64,000 nucleotides of DNA, taken from Bradyrhizobium stylosanthis (GTDB lineage: Bacteria > Pseudomonadota > Alphaproteobacteria > Rhizobiales > Xanthobacteraceae). The stretch spans positions 62,300 to 126,299 of the forward strand of contig NZ_LVEM01000006.1 of the NCBI RefSeq assembly GCF_001641335.1, read 5' to 3'. Below are positions 27,930-37,100 of this stretch, one piece after another (position 1 is the first letter of the stretch; each line of letters opens with the position of its first letter). The translations under genes were made by a program, and so were the position numbers. Below the pieces are notes generated by a model. It worked only from the letters and a program-made list of their open reading frames with translations. It did not search any database and had not been told where the DNA came from.

Positions 27930-28955
27930 TTGGTCGTCCGACGTCTTCAGCAATCCGACTCCCGTCATTCTGTTTCGCGCCGCGCGCTGCTCGGCGGATT
28001 TGTGTCGGCAGGAAGCGCCCTTGCGCTCGGCGGATGCACCGGTCTGGGTGCGACCGGCGCGCGCTACGACGCCTCGTCGCTCTCCGCCGATCCCACAGTG
28101 CTCGTTACCACCACGCGCAAGCCCGTGGGCGGCGGCCGCACCAAACCCTGGTTCGGGCCGGAGCGCGCGACGAGCATGACGGTCGCGCGGGCGAGGCTGG
28201 TGGCTCCGGACGAGAGCCGTCTTTCTCTCGCCTCGGTCGGCCTCGGCGATTGGCGTCTTGACCGGATCGAACCGGTGTCGGCTGACGCCGGCGATCTCGC
28301 CGCGCAGGCCGGCGCAGGCGACGTGCTGATCTACGTGCACGGCTTCAAGCAGACATTCGAGACGGCGGTGCTGGATGCCGCCCATCTTTCCGACGGGATC
28401 AGGTTCCGCGGCCGGACCATGGTGTTCTCCTGGCCCTCCAAGGCGGGATTTTTCGACTATGCCTATGACCGCGACAGCGCGATGTGGTCTCGCGACGATT
28501 TCGAGCGCGTGCTCTCTGCGCTGGTGTCGGCGCCAAGCGGCGGCCGCGTCAACATCGTCGCGCACAGCATGGGAACCATGCTGACGCTCGAAAGCCTGCG
28601 TCAGCTTTACGCGCGATACGGCGACACGGTCACGGGCAGGATCGGCGCGGTCGTGTTTGCCGCCCCCGATATCGACATGGACGTGTTCTCGTCGGCGATC
28701 CAGCGCATCGGCCCGCTCGCCGGCAAGATCACCGTGATCGCCGCGACCAACGATCGTGCCCTCGCGCTGTCCGGCCAGATCGCAGGCGGCATGACCCGCG
28801 TCGGCGCGGCCGAGAAAGCCGCCATCGCGCGGCTCGGTGTGCGCGTGGTCGATGCCTCGCAGGAAGGCTGGGGCATCATCAACCACGATCTGTTTCTGTC
28901 GAACGCGGAAGTGCAGCGAGTGATCCGCCGCTCGATCGACGGCACGACGGCGTGA
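27930..28955 (+). CDS. DUF900-type alpha/beta hydrolase lipoprotein
   Basis: A 341-residue protein from a TTG start. The N-terminus has SRRALLGGFVSAGSALALGG followed by Cys, a twin-arginine-like signal ending in a lipobox, so the mature protein is probably lipid-anchored. The hydrolase domain shows LIYVHGFKQTFETAV, MVFSWPSKAGFFDYAYD and VNIVAHSMGTML with the nucleophile Ser213. The catalytic His is probably in WGIINHDLFL. Substrate unknown. It stands alone and converges with the AraC gene. Confidence 0.83.
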   Translation: MVVRRLQQSDSRHSVSRRALLGGFVSAGSALALGGCTGLGATGARYDASSLSADPTVLVTTTRKPVGGGRTKPWFGPERATSMTVARARLVAPDESRLSLASVGLGDWRLDRIEPVSADAGDLAAQAGAGDVLIYVHGFKQTFETAVLDAAHLSDGIRFRGRTMVFSWPSKAGFFDYAYDRDSAMWSRDDFERVLSALVSAPSGGRVNIVAHSMGTMLTLESLRQLYARYGDTVTGRIGAVVFAAPDIDMDVFSSAIQRIGPLAGKITVIAATNDRALALSGQIAGGMTRVGAAEKAAIARLGVRVVDASQEGWGIINHDLFLSNAEVQRVIRRSIDGTTA

Positions 28956-28973
28956 GCGAGCGGCCGCACGACA

Positions 28974-29933
28974 TCAGCCGGACACATCCCCCGACGGTCT
29001 CGCCGTGGCGGCCTCGGCCTTTCGCCATTGTGCCGGCGTCATGCCCATGTGGCTCTTGAAGGCGCGCTGGAACGCCGCTTCGGATTGATAGCCGACAGCT
29101 TCCGCGACGGCGCCGGTCGAAAGCGATGATGCCCTCAGCTCGTTCGCCGCGCGCGCCATCCTTATATCGGTGAGGAGATCCGCGGCCGAGTGGCCGAGCT
29201 TCTCCTGGAATTGCCGCGCGAGCGTCGCGCGCGACATGCCGCACAGACGCGCCAGCTCGGGCAACGACCATGCACGCGCCGGCTCGTTGAAAAGAGCAGC
29301 CATCGCCGGGGCGAGGCGCGGATGACCGGCGAGCGCGAGCAGACCGCGCGGCGCATCGCCGGTAAGGCTGGCGAGCCGCAAGACCAGCGCGAACATCGCG
29401 CTCGAGAGCGCGTTCAGCATCGCGCGGCCGCCAAGACGATCGCCCGTGGACTCGCCGCGCATCAGCGCAACGAGCCCGGCGAGCTGCCTTGCCGTGTCGT
29501 CGTCGCCGGCATCGTCACCCGCATGCACGACGAGGCGCGGCGGCAGATAGCTGCGCAGGAGACGGTCGTGCGGCGGCGCGATGGCGAAATGTCCGCACAA
29601 CAGATCGAGCCGTTCGCCCGCGCCGGGATTTTCGCTGATGGTGAAATTGAGAACCGCGCGGTTCTGCGCCGGTAGCGGCGCGGCCCCGCTGCCGTCGTGC
29701 ATGACGTGACGGGGATTGGCGGGAAGCAGCAGGATGTCACCGGCTTTGAGCTGCAGTGGTCGCCCTCCCGCCGGATCGTCCAGCATCGCCGAGCCGGCAA
29801 GCACGGCGTGATAGGGGATTTCGTTGGACGCACCCGGTCCCTGGTCGATGCGCCAGGGCGTGCCGTAGGAGCAGCGCAGATCGAGGCGCCCGCGCACCGG
29901 CATCATCTCGAACAACCGGCTCAACCAATCCAC
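28974..29933 (-). CDS. AraC-family regulator with N-terminal cupin
   Basis: A 319-residue regulator. The N-terminal half is a cupin-type ligand domain (HAVLAGSAMLDD, LLLPANPRHVMHD). The C-terminal AraC DNA-binding domain has the two HTHs: LARLCGMSRATLARQFQEKL and AVAEAVGYQSEAAFQRAFK. GTG 29933 follows AGGGAGAA. It is divergent from the AhpD-like/DUF417 operon and probably activates it in response to a small effector. Confidence 0.9.
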   Translation of the reverse strand: MDWLSRLFEMMPVRGRLDLRCSYGTPWRIDQGPGASNEIPYHAVLAGSAMLDDPAGGRPLQLKAGDILLLPANPRHVMHDGSGAAPLPAQNRAVLNFTISENPGAGERLDLLCGHFAIAPPHDRLLRSYLPPRLVVHAGDDAGDDDTARQLAGLVALMRGESTGDRLGGRAMLNALSSAMFALVLRLASLTGDAPRGLLALAGHPRLAPAMAALFNEPARAWSLPELARLCGMSRATLARQFQEKLGHSAADLLTDIRMARAANELRASSLSTGAVAEAVGYQSEAAFQRAFKSHMGMTPAQWRKAEAATARPSGDVSG

Positions 29934-30064
29934 GGCGGTTCTCCCTAGAGCTCGAGATGAGACGATTGAGCATATAATCGAGAAATATCGGTATTAATAG
30001 TATCAAGCCTCGATCCTATTGTCACTCCGCAATCGTTCACCACCCGAACCAAGGAGTGCCAACA

Positions 30065-30601
30065 ATGTCCCGTCTTTCCGTTCCCAGCTTCGACTCCGCA
30101 ACCGGCGCGACCGCCGAGGTCTATGGCCAGATCAAGAAGGCGATCGGCAGCGTGCCGAATACCTTCGCCGCGATCGGCGCCCATGGACCGGACGCGCTCA
30201 AGGCCATCCTGCTCGCCGACAGCGTGCTCGCTTCGGGCTCGCTCTCCAAGCGTGACCAGGAAGCCATCAAGCTCGTCATCTCCGGGGTCGCCGGTTGCGA
30301 CTACTGCGTGGCCGCGCACAGCCTGCTCGGCAAGCTCGCGGGCCTGAAGCCCGAGCAGTTGAAGCAGATCCGGGAAGACCAGCCGACCGGCGACGACAAG
30401 CGCGATGCGCTGATCCGCTTCGTCCGCAAGCTCGCGCGGTCAAGCGGCACCGTCAGCGACGCGGATTTCGCCGCGATCAAGGCTGCCGGCTACACCGACG
30501 CGCAGCTCGTCGAGATCAGCCTGGCCTTCGCGACCACGGTCTTCACCAACGTCTTCAACCGCATCAACGACACCGAGATCGACTTCCCCGCGATCGCGTG
30601 A
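30065..30601 (+). CDS. Carboxymuconolactone decarboxylase/AhpD-like protein
   Basis: A 178-residue CMD-family protein with the redox motif GCDYCVAAHS (CxxC plus His), as in AhpD-type alkylhydroperoxidases. The helical repeat IKLVISGVAGCDY is typical. ATG 30065 follows AAGGAGTG. It probably reduces peroxides or another electrophile through its two cysteines. It is the first gene of an operon with the DUF417 membrane protein, and both lie opposite the AraC regulator. Confidence 0.9.
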   Translation: MSRLSVPSFDSATGATAEVYGQIKKAIGSVPNTFAAIGAHGPDALKAILLADSVLASGSLSKRDQEAIKLVISGVAGCDYCVAAHSLLGKLAGLKPEQLKQIREDQPTGDDKRDALIRFVRKLARSSGTVSDADFAAIKAAGYTDAQLVEISLAFATTVFTNVFNRINDTEIDFPAIA

Positions 30602-30641
30602 AGCGACCGCCTGTCAGATCTTGCATGAAAGGATCACGACC

Positions 30642-31148
30642 ATGAGCGCAATTGCCAGCACCACACACAATCCGCTTGTCCGCGCGCTGCAGAAGTCCGG
30701 CCTGCTCGCGGAGGACCTCGACTACCACGTCGTGCGAGCGTCGATGGTGATCATGTTTCTCTTCTTCGGCTACCAGAAGTGGTTTCCGTACGAGTTCGAA
30801 AGGCTGGTCCCGTTCATCAGCAACGGGCCGCTGATCTGGTGGCTCTATCCCGTCTTCGGCCACGCCGGCGCCAGCTACTTCCTCGGCGTCTCCGAGTGGA
30901 CCTTCGGGACACTGCTGTTCGCCGGCTTCTGGAACAGGCCGCTCGGCATTCTCGGCGCGCTGGGCTCGACCGGCACCTTCATCGCCACGGTCACGATCAT
31001 TCCCTTCATGCCGGACGGCTGGGACGTCGCAGCCGGAGGCTTCCCCGCGATGACGGGCAACGTGCCCTTCCTGATGAAGGACGTGGTTCTGCTGGCGGTG
31101 TCGTTCTATCTGCTGAGGCAGGATGTGGTGAGGCTGATCCGGCAGTGA
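30642..31148 (+). CDS. DUF417 (YkgB) membrane protein
   Basis: A 168-residue inner-membrane protein with four predicted helices (VIMFLFFGYQKWF, SYFLGVSEWTFGTLLFAGF, ILGALGSTGTFIATVTII and DVVLLAVSFYLLR). YkgB in E. coli has no settled role; relatives respond to hypochlorite and electrophile stress with RclA/RclC-type genes, where an AraC regulator (RclR) also controls the locus. The same gene set (AraC, CMD, DUF417) here points to reactive-chlorine or electrophile defence. ATG 30642 has AAAGGA upstream. Confidence 0.85.
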   Translation: MSAIASTTHNPLVRALQKSGLLAEDLDYHVVRASMVIMFLFFGYQKWFPYEFERLVPFISNGPLIWWLYPVFGHAGASYFLGVSEWTFGTLLFAGFWNRPLGILGALGSTGTFIATVTIIPFMPDGWDVAAGGFPAMTGNVPFLMKDVVLLAVSFYLLRQDVVRLIRQ

Positions 31149-31281
31149 CGCCAGGATCGGTAGGCCATCCGAACATCGCCGGCGAGCGTCGCGCTTGCCG
31201 GCGACGGTCCAATCCTTGCGAAATCTGCAGCGTTGAGTTGGCCGCAACCAACTGGAAATCACAGCGCTTTTTGAAAGCCGC

Positions 31282-31328
31282 TGGCGCTCCCTAGGGGAAT
31301 CGAACCCCTGTTTCAGCCTTGAGAGGGC
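31282..31328 (-). other. tRNA-Glu(CTC) 3' fragment, left att site
   Basis: On the minus strand GCCCTCTCAAGGC forms an anticodon arm with loop CTCTCAA (anticodon CTC), followed by the T arm CAGGGGTTCGATTCCCCT, the acceptor AGGGAGC and GCCA. The sequence 5' of it (toward higher coordinates) does not form a D arm or 5' acceptor strand. It is therefore the displaced 3' end of a tRNA-Glu gene, the typical scar of integration into a tRNA 3' half. The integrase starts about 150 bases inside. Confidence 0.85.
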
Positions 31329-31429
31329 CAAATAAAGCGCTTACACCAGTCCGCTTCTGTTCGCTCACGTTCAACAAAATCAATGACTTGTGGATCGTAC
31401 TTCACTATTGTCCGCCACTGCACGACGAT

Positions 31430-31462
31430 GCATATTTGACAGATATTCGACGGATATTCGAC
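31430..31462. repeat. Three tandem 11-bp repeats before the integrase
   Basis: Three units in a row: GCATATTTGAC, AGATATTCGAC and GGATATTCGAC. They lie between the tRNA-Glu fragment and the integrase start. An 11-base period places the sites on one face of the helix, as for integrase arm-type sites or a repressor array. Confidence 0.6.
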
Positions 31463-31484
31463 TTGTGGCAATGCGGTAGATGAA

Positions 31485-32870
31485 ATGTCGAAGGCGCTCA
31501 TAGAGGCTCAAATCACGACGGCAAAGGCACGCTCTAGGCTGGAACCTGGCGTGCATTGGCGCCGCCTCGATGCGGAAGCGCACCTGGGCTATCGCAAGGG
31601 AAGACAAAGCGGCGTTTGGTTAGTCCGTTGGCGCAACCACCATGAAGGTGCCAGCTACAAGCAGGCCCCTATTGGCACCGCCAACGATGTCAACGACAAA
31701 ACGGCCGTTGGCGTTCTGACCTTCCAGCAGGCCAACAAGACTGCCGGAGACGCCGTCGCTCGGGCCAGGGCAGAAGCCGCGGCGCAGGCAGCGGGGCCTG
31801 CCCCTACCGTGCGATCAGCCGTTGAGGCCTACATCGAGGAGCGCGACGCTCGAGAAAGGCGGCGAACAGGTCGCGACGTGCGGTCCGATGCCGCCAACAA
31901 ACTGCGGCGCTACGTTCTCGGCCAAGACAAGCGCGGCAACCAGCGAGCCATCGAAGCTGCACCTCTCGCGGCGGTACATCTGCACGCGCTGAAGGAAGAT
32001 GACATGCTGACGTGGCGTGAGGGCTTGCCGAAGGGACTTAAGGTCACGACAAAGCAGCGGCTTATGAATGACCTGAAGGCCGCTCTCAACGCCTCTTGGG
32101 CCCGGCTTTCCGCGGATCGAAAGAAGCTAAATCCCACGTTCCTCACCGACGTGAAAGCCGGCTTCAAAGCCGAGCGGATCGATGACGATGATGAGACATC
32201 GGTTGCTCGAGACAACCAGATCCTCACGGATCAGCAGGTCGCTGAAATACTTCAAGCCGCGTTGGAAGTTGACAGGGAGCAGGAATTCGACGGCGATCTG
32301 TATCAGATCGTCGTGTGTCTAGCGGCGACCGGCGCGCGGTATGCCCAGGTCAGGCGTCTGCGTGTGGGCGACCTACAGGCCCCTGAGCGGCGTCTAATGG
32401 TGCCAGGCTCGTACAAGGGTCGTGGCGGCAATGGCGGCTCAGTCCCCGTGCCGGTAGGTGACGATGTCATTGAGACGCTTTTGCCCGCGATCGTCGGACG
32501 GCCGAGCGATGCGACGTTATTTGAGCGCTGGATCCACGAGCAGGCGCCGAACGGCATTGAATGGAAAAGATCCAAACGCGGCCCATGGAAAAGAGCTGAA
32601 CTTACGCGCCCCTGGGGCGCTATTCGCGAACGCGCCGTCATGCCTGACGTTATTCCCTACGCTTTGCGGCATTCGAGCATTGTGCGCGGTCTCCGGAAGG
32701 GTTTACCGATCCAGCACGTCGCCAAAATGCACAACACCTCCGTTAAAATGATCGAGCGGCACTACGCGAAATACATTGCGACAGCCCTGGAAGAGCTAGC
32801 GAGGGCGGCAGTCGTGCCGCTGGTGTTCAGGAGCGGCGGAAATGTGGTGCCTATGGGGAAACGGGCATGA
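31485..32870 (+). CDS. int: Tyrosine recombinase (tRNA-Glu integrase)
   Basis: A 461-residue phage-type integrase with all landmarks. The N-terminal DNA-binding part is followed by a SAM-like core-binding domain (residues 105-230) and a catalytic domain with the first Arg in AATGARYAQVRRL, the HxxR box in YALRHSSIVRGL and the nucleophile Tyr in MIERHYAKY. It is next to the tRNA-Glu 3' fragment, which it presumably used as attachment site. No frameshift, so it may still be active. Confidence 0.93.
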   Translation: MSKALIEAQITTAKARSRLEPGVHWRRLDAEAHLGYRKGRQSGVWLVRWRNHHEGASYKQAPIGTANDVNDKTAVGVLTFQQANKTAGDAVARARAEAAAQAAGPAPTVRSAVEAYIEERDARERRRTGRDVRSDAANKLRRYVLGQDKRGNQRAIEAAPLAAVHLHALKEDDMLTWREGLPKGLKVTTKQRLMNDLKAALNASWARLSADRKKLNPTFLTDVKAGFKAERIDDDDETSVARDNQILTDQQVAEILQAALEVDREQEFDGDLYQIVVCLAATGARYAQVRRLRVGDLQAPERRLMVPGSYKGRGGNGGSVPVPVGDDVIETLLPAIVGRPSDATLFERWIHEQAPNGIEWKRSKRGPWKRAELTRPWGAIRERAVMPDVIPYALRHSSIVRGLRKGLPIQHVAKMHNTSVKMIERHYAKYIATALEELARAAVVPLVFRSGGNVVPMGKRA

Positions 32871-32908
32871 ACGTTGCGGCGTTTTAGGCCGGCGACGTGG
32901 TACGCGAC

Positions 32909-32924
32909 CGCTAAAGCTTTAGCG
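32909..32924. terminator. Perfect palindrome after the integrase
   Basis: CGCTAAAGCTTTAGCG is a perfect 16-base palindrome 38 bases after the integrase stop. It lacks a T-run; it may be a weak terminator or a protein-binding site. Confidence 0.35.
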
Positions 32925-33000
32925 CCACATTCTGGAACGCGAAACCCGTTCTCCTACCCCAAGCCCAGAAGCTGAGCCCCTGACGAAAGTAAGCGATTGG

Positions 33001-33264
33001 TCACGCCGACATGGTCGTGTCCAGAAGTGCGAGAAGTGATCGCACCATCACCAAGCGCCGGCGTCCGATTGTTGTCGTGACAAGTTGGCCAGATCCTATC
33101 AACTCGTAAAGCTTTGTGCGTCCCAAGCCGGTTGCCAAGCAAGCTTCCTCGACGGTGCAGCTGAGTCGCTCACCAAACGGGACCACTTTCGCATCGCGAC
33201 CCGTAGGCGACAATTCGTTTCTAGGCGGTCTTCGTCCATCGTTCTTTGATTGGCCACCCGTCAT
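33001..33264 (-). CDS. Helix-turn-helix protein, excisionase-like
   Basis: An 87-residue protein from ATG 33264, seven bases after AAGGAG. The C-terminal half is a winged HTH of the MerR/excisionase (HTH_17) type: CTVEEACLATGLGRTKLYEL, GSGQLVTTTIGRRRLVMVRS. Such proteins beside an integrase act as directionality factors or repressors. It is convergent with the integrase gene. A longer upstream reading exists but lacks a good start. Confidence 0.78.
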   Translation of the reverse strand: MTGGQSKNDGRRPPRNELSPTGRDAKVVPFGERLSCTVEEACLATGLGRTKLYELIGSGQLVTTTIGRRRLVMVRSLLALLDTTMSA

Positions 33265-33702
33265 AGTCGCTCCTTGTCGCGAATGCCGTCGCTTGGTTGC
33301 AGCGTGCTGGAGACAGATCGGATGATACAAAGCGCAACAAAGAAGACACTTCAACAGCCCCGAAAAATCGCGAAGATGAGCTGCGGCCATTTCAAGCCAG
33401 TCCTCCCATATCCACGTCAAGCTCCGGCAAGCTTGGACGCATGTTGTAAAGCAGTACAATAAAACGTGAGCCGTCCAAGCGTCTCAAAAATCCCCTGTCT
33501 GTTTCTGAGGTGAGTTCGATAACTCGAGCCACCCGCGGGGTGATTGATATCGCGAGCTGCGGTCGCCGGCGGCTTCAAAGGCAGGCGTGGGTTTATGGTG
33601 TGCTCGGAGGGCGTTCGCATTTCCCGTGATATCAATGGCTTACGCAGCCAAGGAATGAGCTGAGGTGCTTTTCGCCCACGAAAGGTGCCTTTCGGCCTCG
33701 CC
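33265..33702. other. Intergenic stretch, nothing recognised
   Basis: About 440 bases between the HTH gene and the stop of the nuclease-helicase pseudogene. An open frame on the minus strand (33417 leftward reading) overlaps the pseudogene end and has no clear start. No hairpin or repeat stands out. It may contain leftover sequence from an earlier insertion. Confidence 0.4.
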
Positions 33703-36700
33703 TTACGGCGTACTTCGCTCTTGAAGTTTTGTGGCCATTTCCAGATATCGGCAGAAGCCATTCGCGAGCTGCACCTGCCTCGGGGTGCGGCACTCCGCGT
33801 CAAATAATCGCGGCGAAGCAACGATGATGCAGATACACCTCGCTCTGGACGTGGCGACATTCAAGCGGTTCGCGCTGTAAAGGAATTCCATTCCTCGTGG
33901 AGCGTCGGAATGGCTCGACGTCGTCATGGAATAGATGACGATAGGCGCCTCTTGGCCTTGGAACTTGTCGACCGTACCGACGTGCGCGCCGGGGATGAGC
34001 TCCTGCACCTGGAAGACCTGGGCATTGTAGGGAGCGACGATCAGAATATCGTCGAGACCGATAAGTCGCTCCACGCCCTTCAGATCGATCCAAGTACTGT
34101 CGGCGTCCAATATCTCCGAAACAAGAAGCCGAACCGCTTCGGCTTGCTCCTTGGATGAGTTCTGATTGCCGTCGTGCTCCACACGCAGATATCTGAGCCC
34201 TGCCCCGCTGACCCTGCTCTTCGACCTAATCTCCTGCTTTTCGAGCCCGGCGCACGATCGCAGGCGTTCCTCGTAGAAGAGCTCGGAGTTGAACGCGCAG
34301 ATGTTCGGGTGCAGACGCCAAGTCTCCGGCAGAAAAAGGCCGCGTTCCGGCGGAAGGATCGCATGTGTACCGAGGATATGGTCGAGTGCTGAAACGTCCA
34401 CCCCGTCGGGATGGCTACCCTGGATCGGCAGCTCGAGCTGCCGCGGATCCCCGAGCAGGACAACGCTGCGCGCGGCCTGTGACACGGCCAGAACGTTCGC
34501 GAGGGACATCTGCGCCGCTTCATCAACGAACAGAACGTCCACGTTCTCCGCGGCGTCGGGCCGCGCCCAGAACCATGCCGTCGCGCCGCCGACCCTGCAG
34601 TCCGAATTCAAGGAGTCCAGGAATGCTCCGTTCTCGGTCGTGAACCTGAGACCCGGCCGGTCATCCTCCTTGTCCGAGAGCTTCTGGATGCATTCGACGG
34701 CAAACCCTTGTTCTCTTGATGCTTTTCCGACTTCGTCGAGGAGATGACGGATCACTTTGTGCGAATTCGCCGTAATCCCGATGGTTCGTCCCTCGCGCGC
34801 GAGCGCGAGGATCATGCGGGCTCCGGCGAAGGTCTTTCCGGCGCCGGGAGGGCCCTGCACGGGAAAGACGCTCTCGTCGAGATCGACCGCTATGCGCGTC
34901 GCGGCCGCGACCACGGGCTCGCCGTCGACCTGCAGTCCCCCATTGCTGAGGCGCGGAACGAGCGCCATCAGAAGGTCCCGCGCCGCCCTGTGGTCGCCGT
35001 CGCCTTGCAGTCCGTGGTCCGCGACGTATTCGCCGATCCGCATCAGCGAGTCCGCGAGCACCTGGGTATCGACGAAACTATGGGCGAAGACCGCCTCGGG
35101 ATGCAGCCCGGCCGTGTCGCCGCGCTTCTTGATGTCGATGGTACGATTGTCCAAGGAGATAGCCACGACCCGTCCGAACTTTTCGCCGCCGATGCTTCTG
35201 AGCTCGTCGTCCGCCCGGATGTCGGTGTCCTGCAGCGCGAGCCGATACCGATGCACCGGTGCTTTGGCCGTCCCGCCGCACGGCTCTAGGAATTCGAGAT
35301 CCGCCAGGCCGTCCCGCTCGTGAAGGAGGTCTTCCGCCGACAGATCGCGCAGCCGGAAGTATTCCCACCAGACTGATTTCTTCTCGCGCCCGTGCCAGTC
35401 CAACATGTGCGCCAGCAGCCATCGTCCCTGCTGCTCGGCGCTCCGTTCCGCGACGTCATCGGGCACGCCTTCCGTGAGGCGGACGACGAGCGCCGCGATC
35501 TTCTTCTGCCGATCGTCGAGCTCGGCAACGATCGCGGCTTCCGACGGGGCCGGCCGCTCGATCTGTGCACCGCCCGCGATGAGATCCGCTCGCACCTCCT
35601 CCAGCCAGTTCCGAAGTGCCTTGGTGGACGCACAATCATCCTTGTTGTAGCCCCTGATGGCGGCCTTATCCTCTTCTGGAACTCCTCCGCCGTCGGCCAT
35701 CTCGAGCCGCGCCTGGGTCCGCGCCATGGTCGCACCGACCTCGTCCAGCGGGACGGACCTCGTGAACGCATAGAGCGGCTCGAGCTTCTTGATCGAATAG
35801 CTCTCGACGCTGGCGCGGACGGCGTGACGCACGACCGAGTACAGATCAACAAAGATCTCCGCACGCAGCAGGTCGTCGACCTCGTTCTCGCGCGTCGCGT
35901 AACGTCCCATCAGGCGTTTCAGCGCGGCCGGTTCGTAGGGAGCGAAGCGGTAGATATGAAGATCCGGATGCTTCTTCAGGCGTTCGATCACGAAATCGAC
36001 GAAGCGCTCGAACGCCTCCCGCTCCTCCTGCCGATTGGAGGCCCAATCGCCCACGTACCTGTCCGCGCAGTCTTCGTCGGCGAAGACGTAGCCGAACAGG
36101 AACTCCAGACCTCCATTGTCCACGAACGGGTCGCCTTCGAAGTCGAAGAAGATGTCGCCCGGCGAAGGCGCCGGGAGGCGCGACAATCCGAACCCCTCGA
36201 CCGGAGGAAGGGTCTCGTACAGAGTCTTCCCCGCGTCCCTCCCCTCGACTTGGATCCGCGCCTGCTCGCGTACCTTCTCGAAGCTCTTGGCAGCGCCTCG
36301 ATCGGGCTTCCACTTCATCGGTATCGGCATCGCGGCCAGCGCGGCAGTGGTGCCGACGCCGCGCCGCTCGAGCTCTCCGATCTGGGACTTGCTGATGCCG
36401 GCGACGAGCGACATGTGGTCGTCCGCCCTTCTCTTCTCGTCGCAGTAGCGCCGCCAGCGACAGATATCGCAGTGCTCGATCGGCTCCGGATAGGCGCTTT
36501 CGGCCTCGGTATCCGAAACCGCCCGCTCGCGGCTTCCTCTCACGTGTAGGCGCCGTAGTCGGAGATGCGGTATCGTTCCGGCGCGTAGTCCGTTCCGGGG
36601 GTGACGACGAACGCCGCCTCCGGTGCCAGTCCCTGCATTTTGCCGAGAAGATCGGAATAGAGCGAGATCTGGAGGACGGTATTGCCCTTCGTCTCGCGGG

Positions 36701-37057
36701 CGAGCTTGGTGTCGGTGACTTCGTATGACCAGGGCCCGAGATTGCTCGGCCGCTCGACACGAAGGAGGACGTCGGCACGTCCGCTCCAATTGCTTCCTTG
36801 AAGAGCCGCCTGCACGATGACGGGATCGCCCCGAACCATCGCTTCGGTGGTGACCGCGACGGCGCTCGCGTCGATGCCTACGCCGTCGATCGTGTTCGCC
36901 TTCAGTCCGCGAGCGTCTCCAACACCGGGTCCCAGACCCGGGGCTTGGCCAGCCCTCCGTGTATCACCGCGAGGTCGAGCTCGGTCAAGTACCGGCAATT
37001 CAGGTGACCGACGAGATCGCCGGCGCTCAGGTTGAGCTTGTCGCCCGTCTTATGCAT
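33703..37057 (-). pseudogene. TM0106-family RecB-like nuclease / SF1 helicase, frameshifted
   Basis: Read in three frames this is one protein of about 1,100 residues. It starts at ATG 37057 (GGAGG nine bases upstream) with KLNLSAGDLVGHLNCRYLTE, the usual TM0106 N-terminus. A frame change near 36905 leads to NTIDGVGIDASAVAV and SYEVTDTKLARETKGN (nuclease core). A second near 36545 leads to the cysteine box EHCDICRWRRYCDEKRRADD, a DIFFDFEGDPF ribonuclease-H-like part, and an SF1 helicase: Walker A QGPPGAGKTFAGA, DVLFVDEAAQM, VVLLGDPRQLELP, VGTVDKFQGQEAPIV and NVATSRAR. About a dozen residues normally present are missing at each break, so these are deletions rather than single-base errors. It is the fourth gene of the sngABC-like operon, 43 bases after sngC. 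Confidence 0.85.
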
Positions 37058-37100
37058 CTCGTCATTCCTCCGCCGTCGAGCCTTCGAAGGCAGTTCGCAG

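Noticed and set aside
31282..31328. Complete tRNA-Glu gene
   Set aside because: The 5' half cannot be folded from the sequence at 31329-31370; there is no D arm and no acceptor complement.
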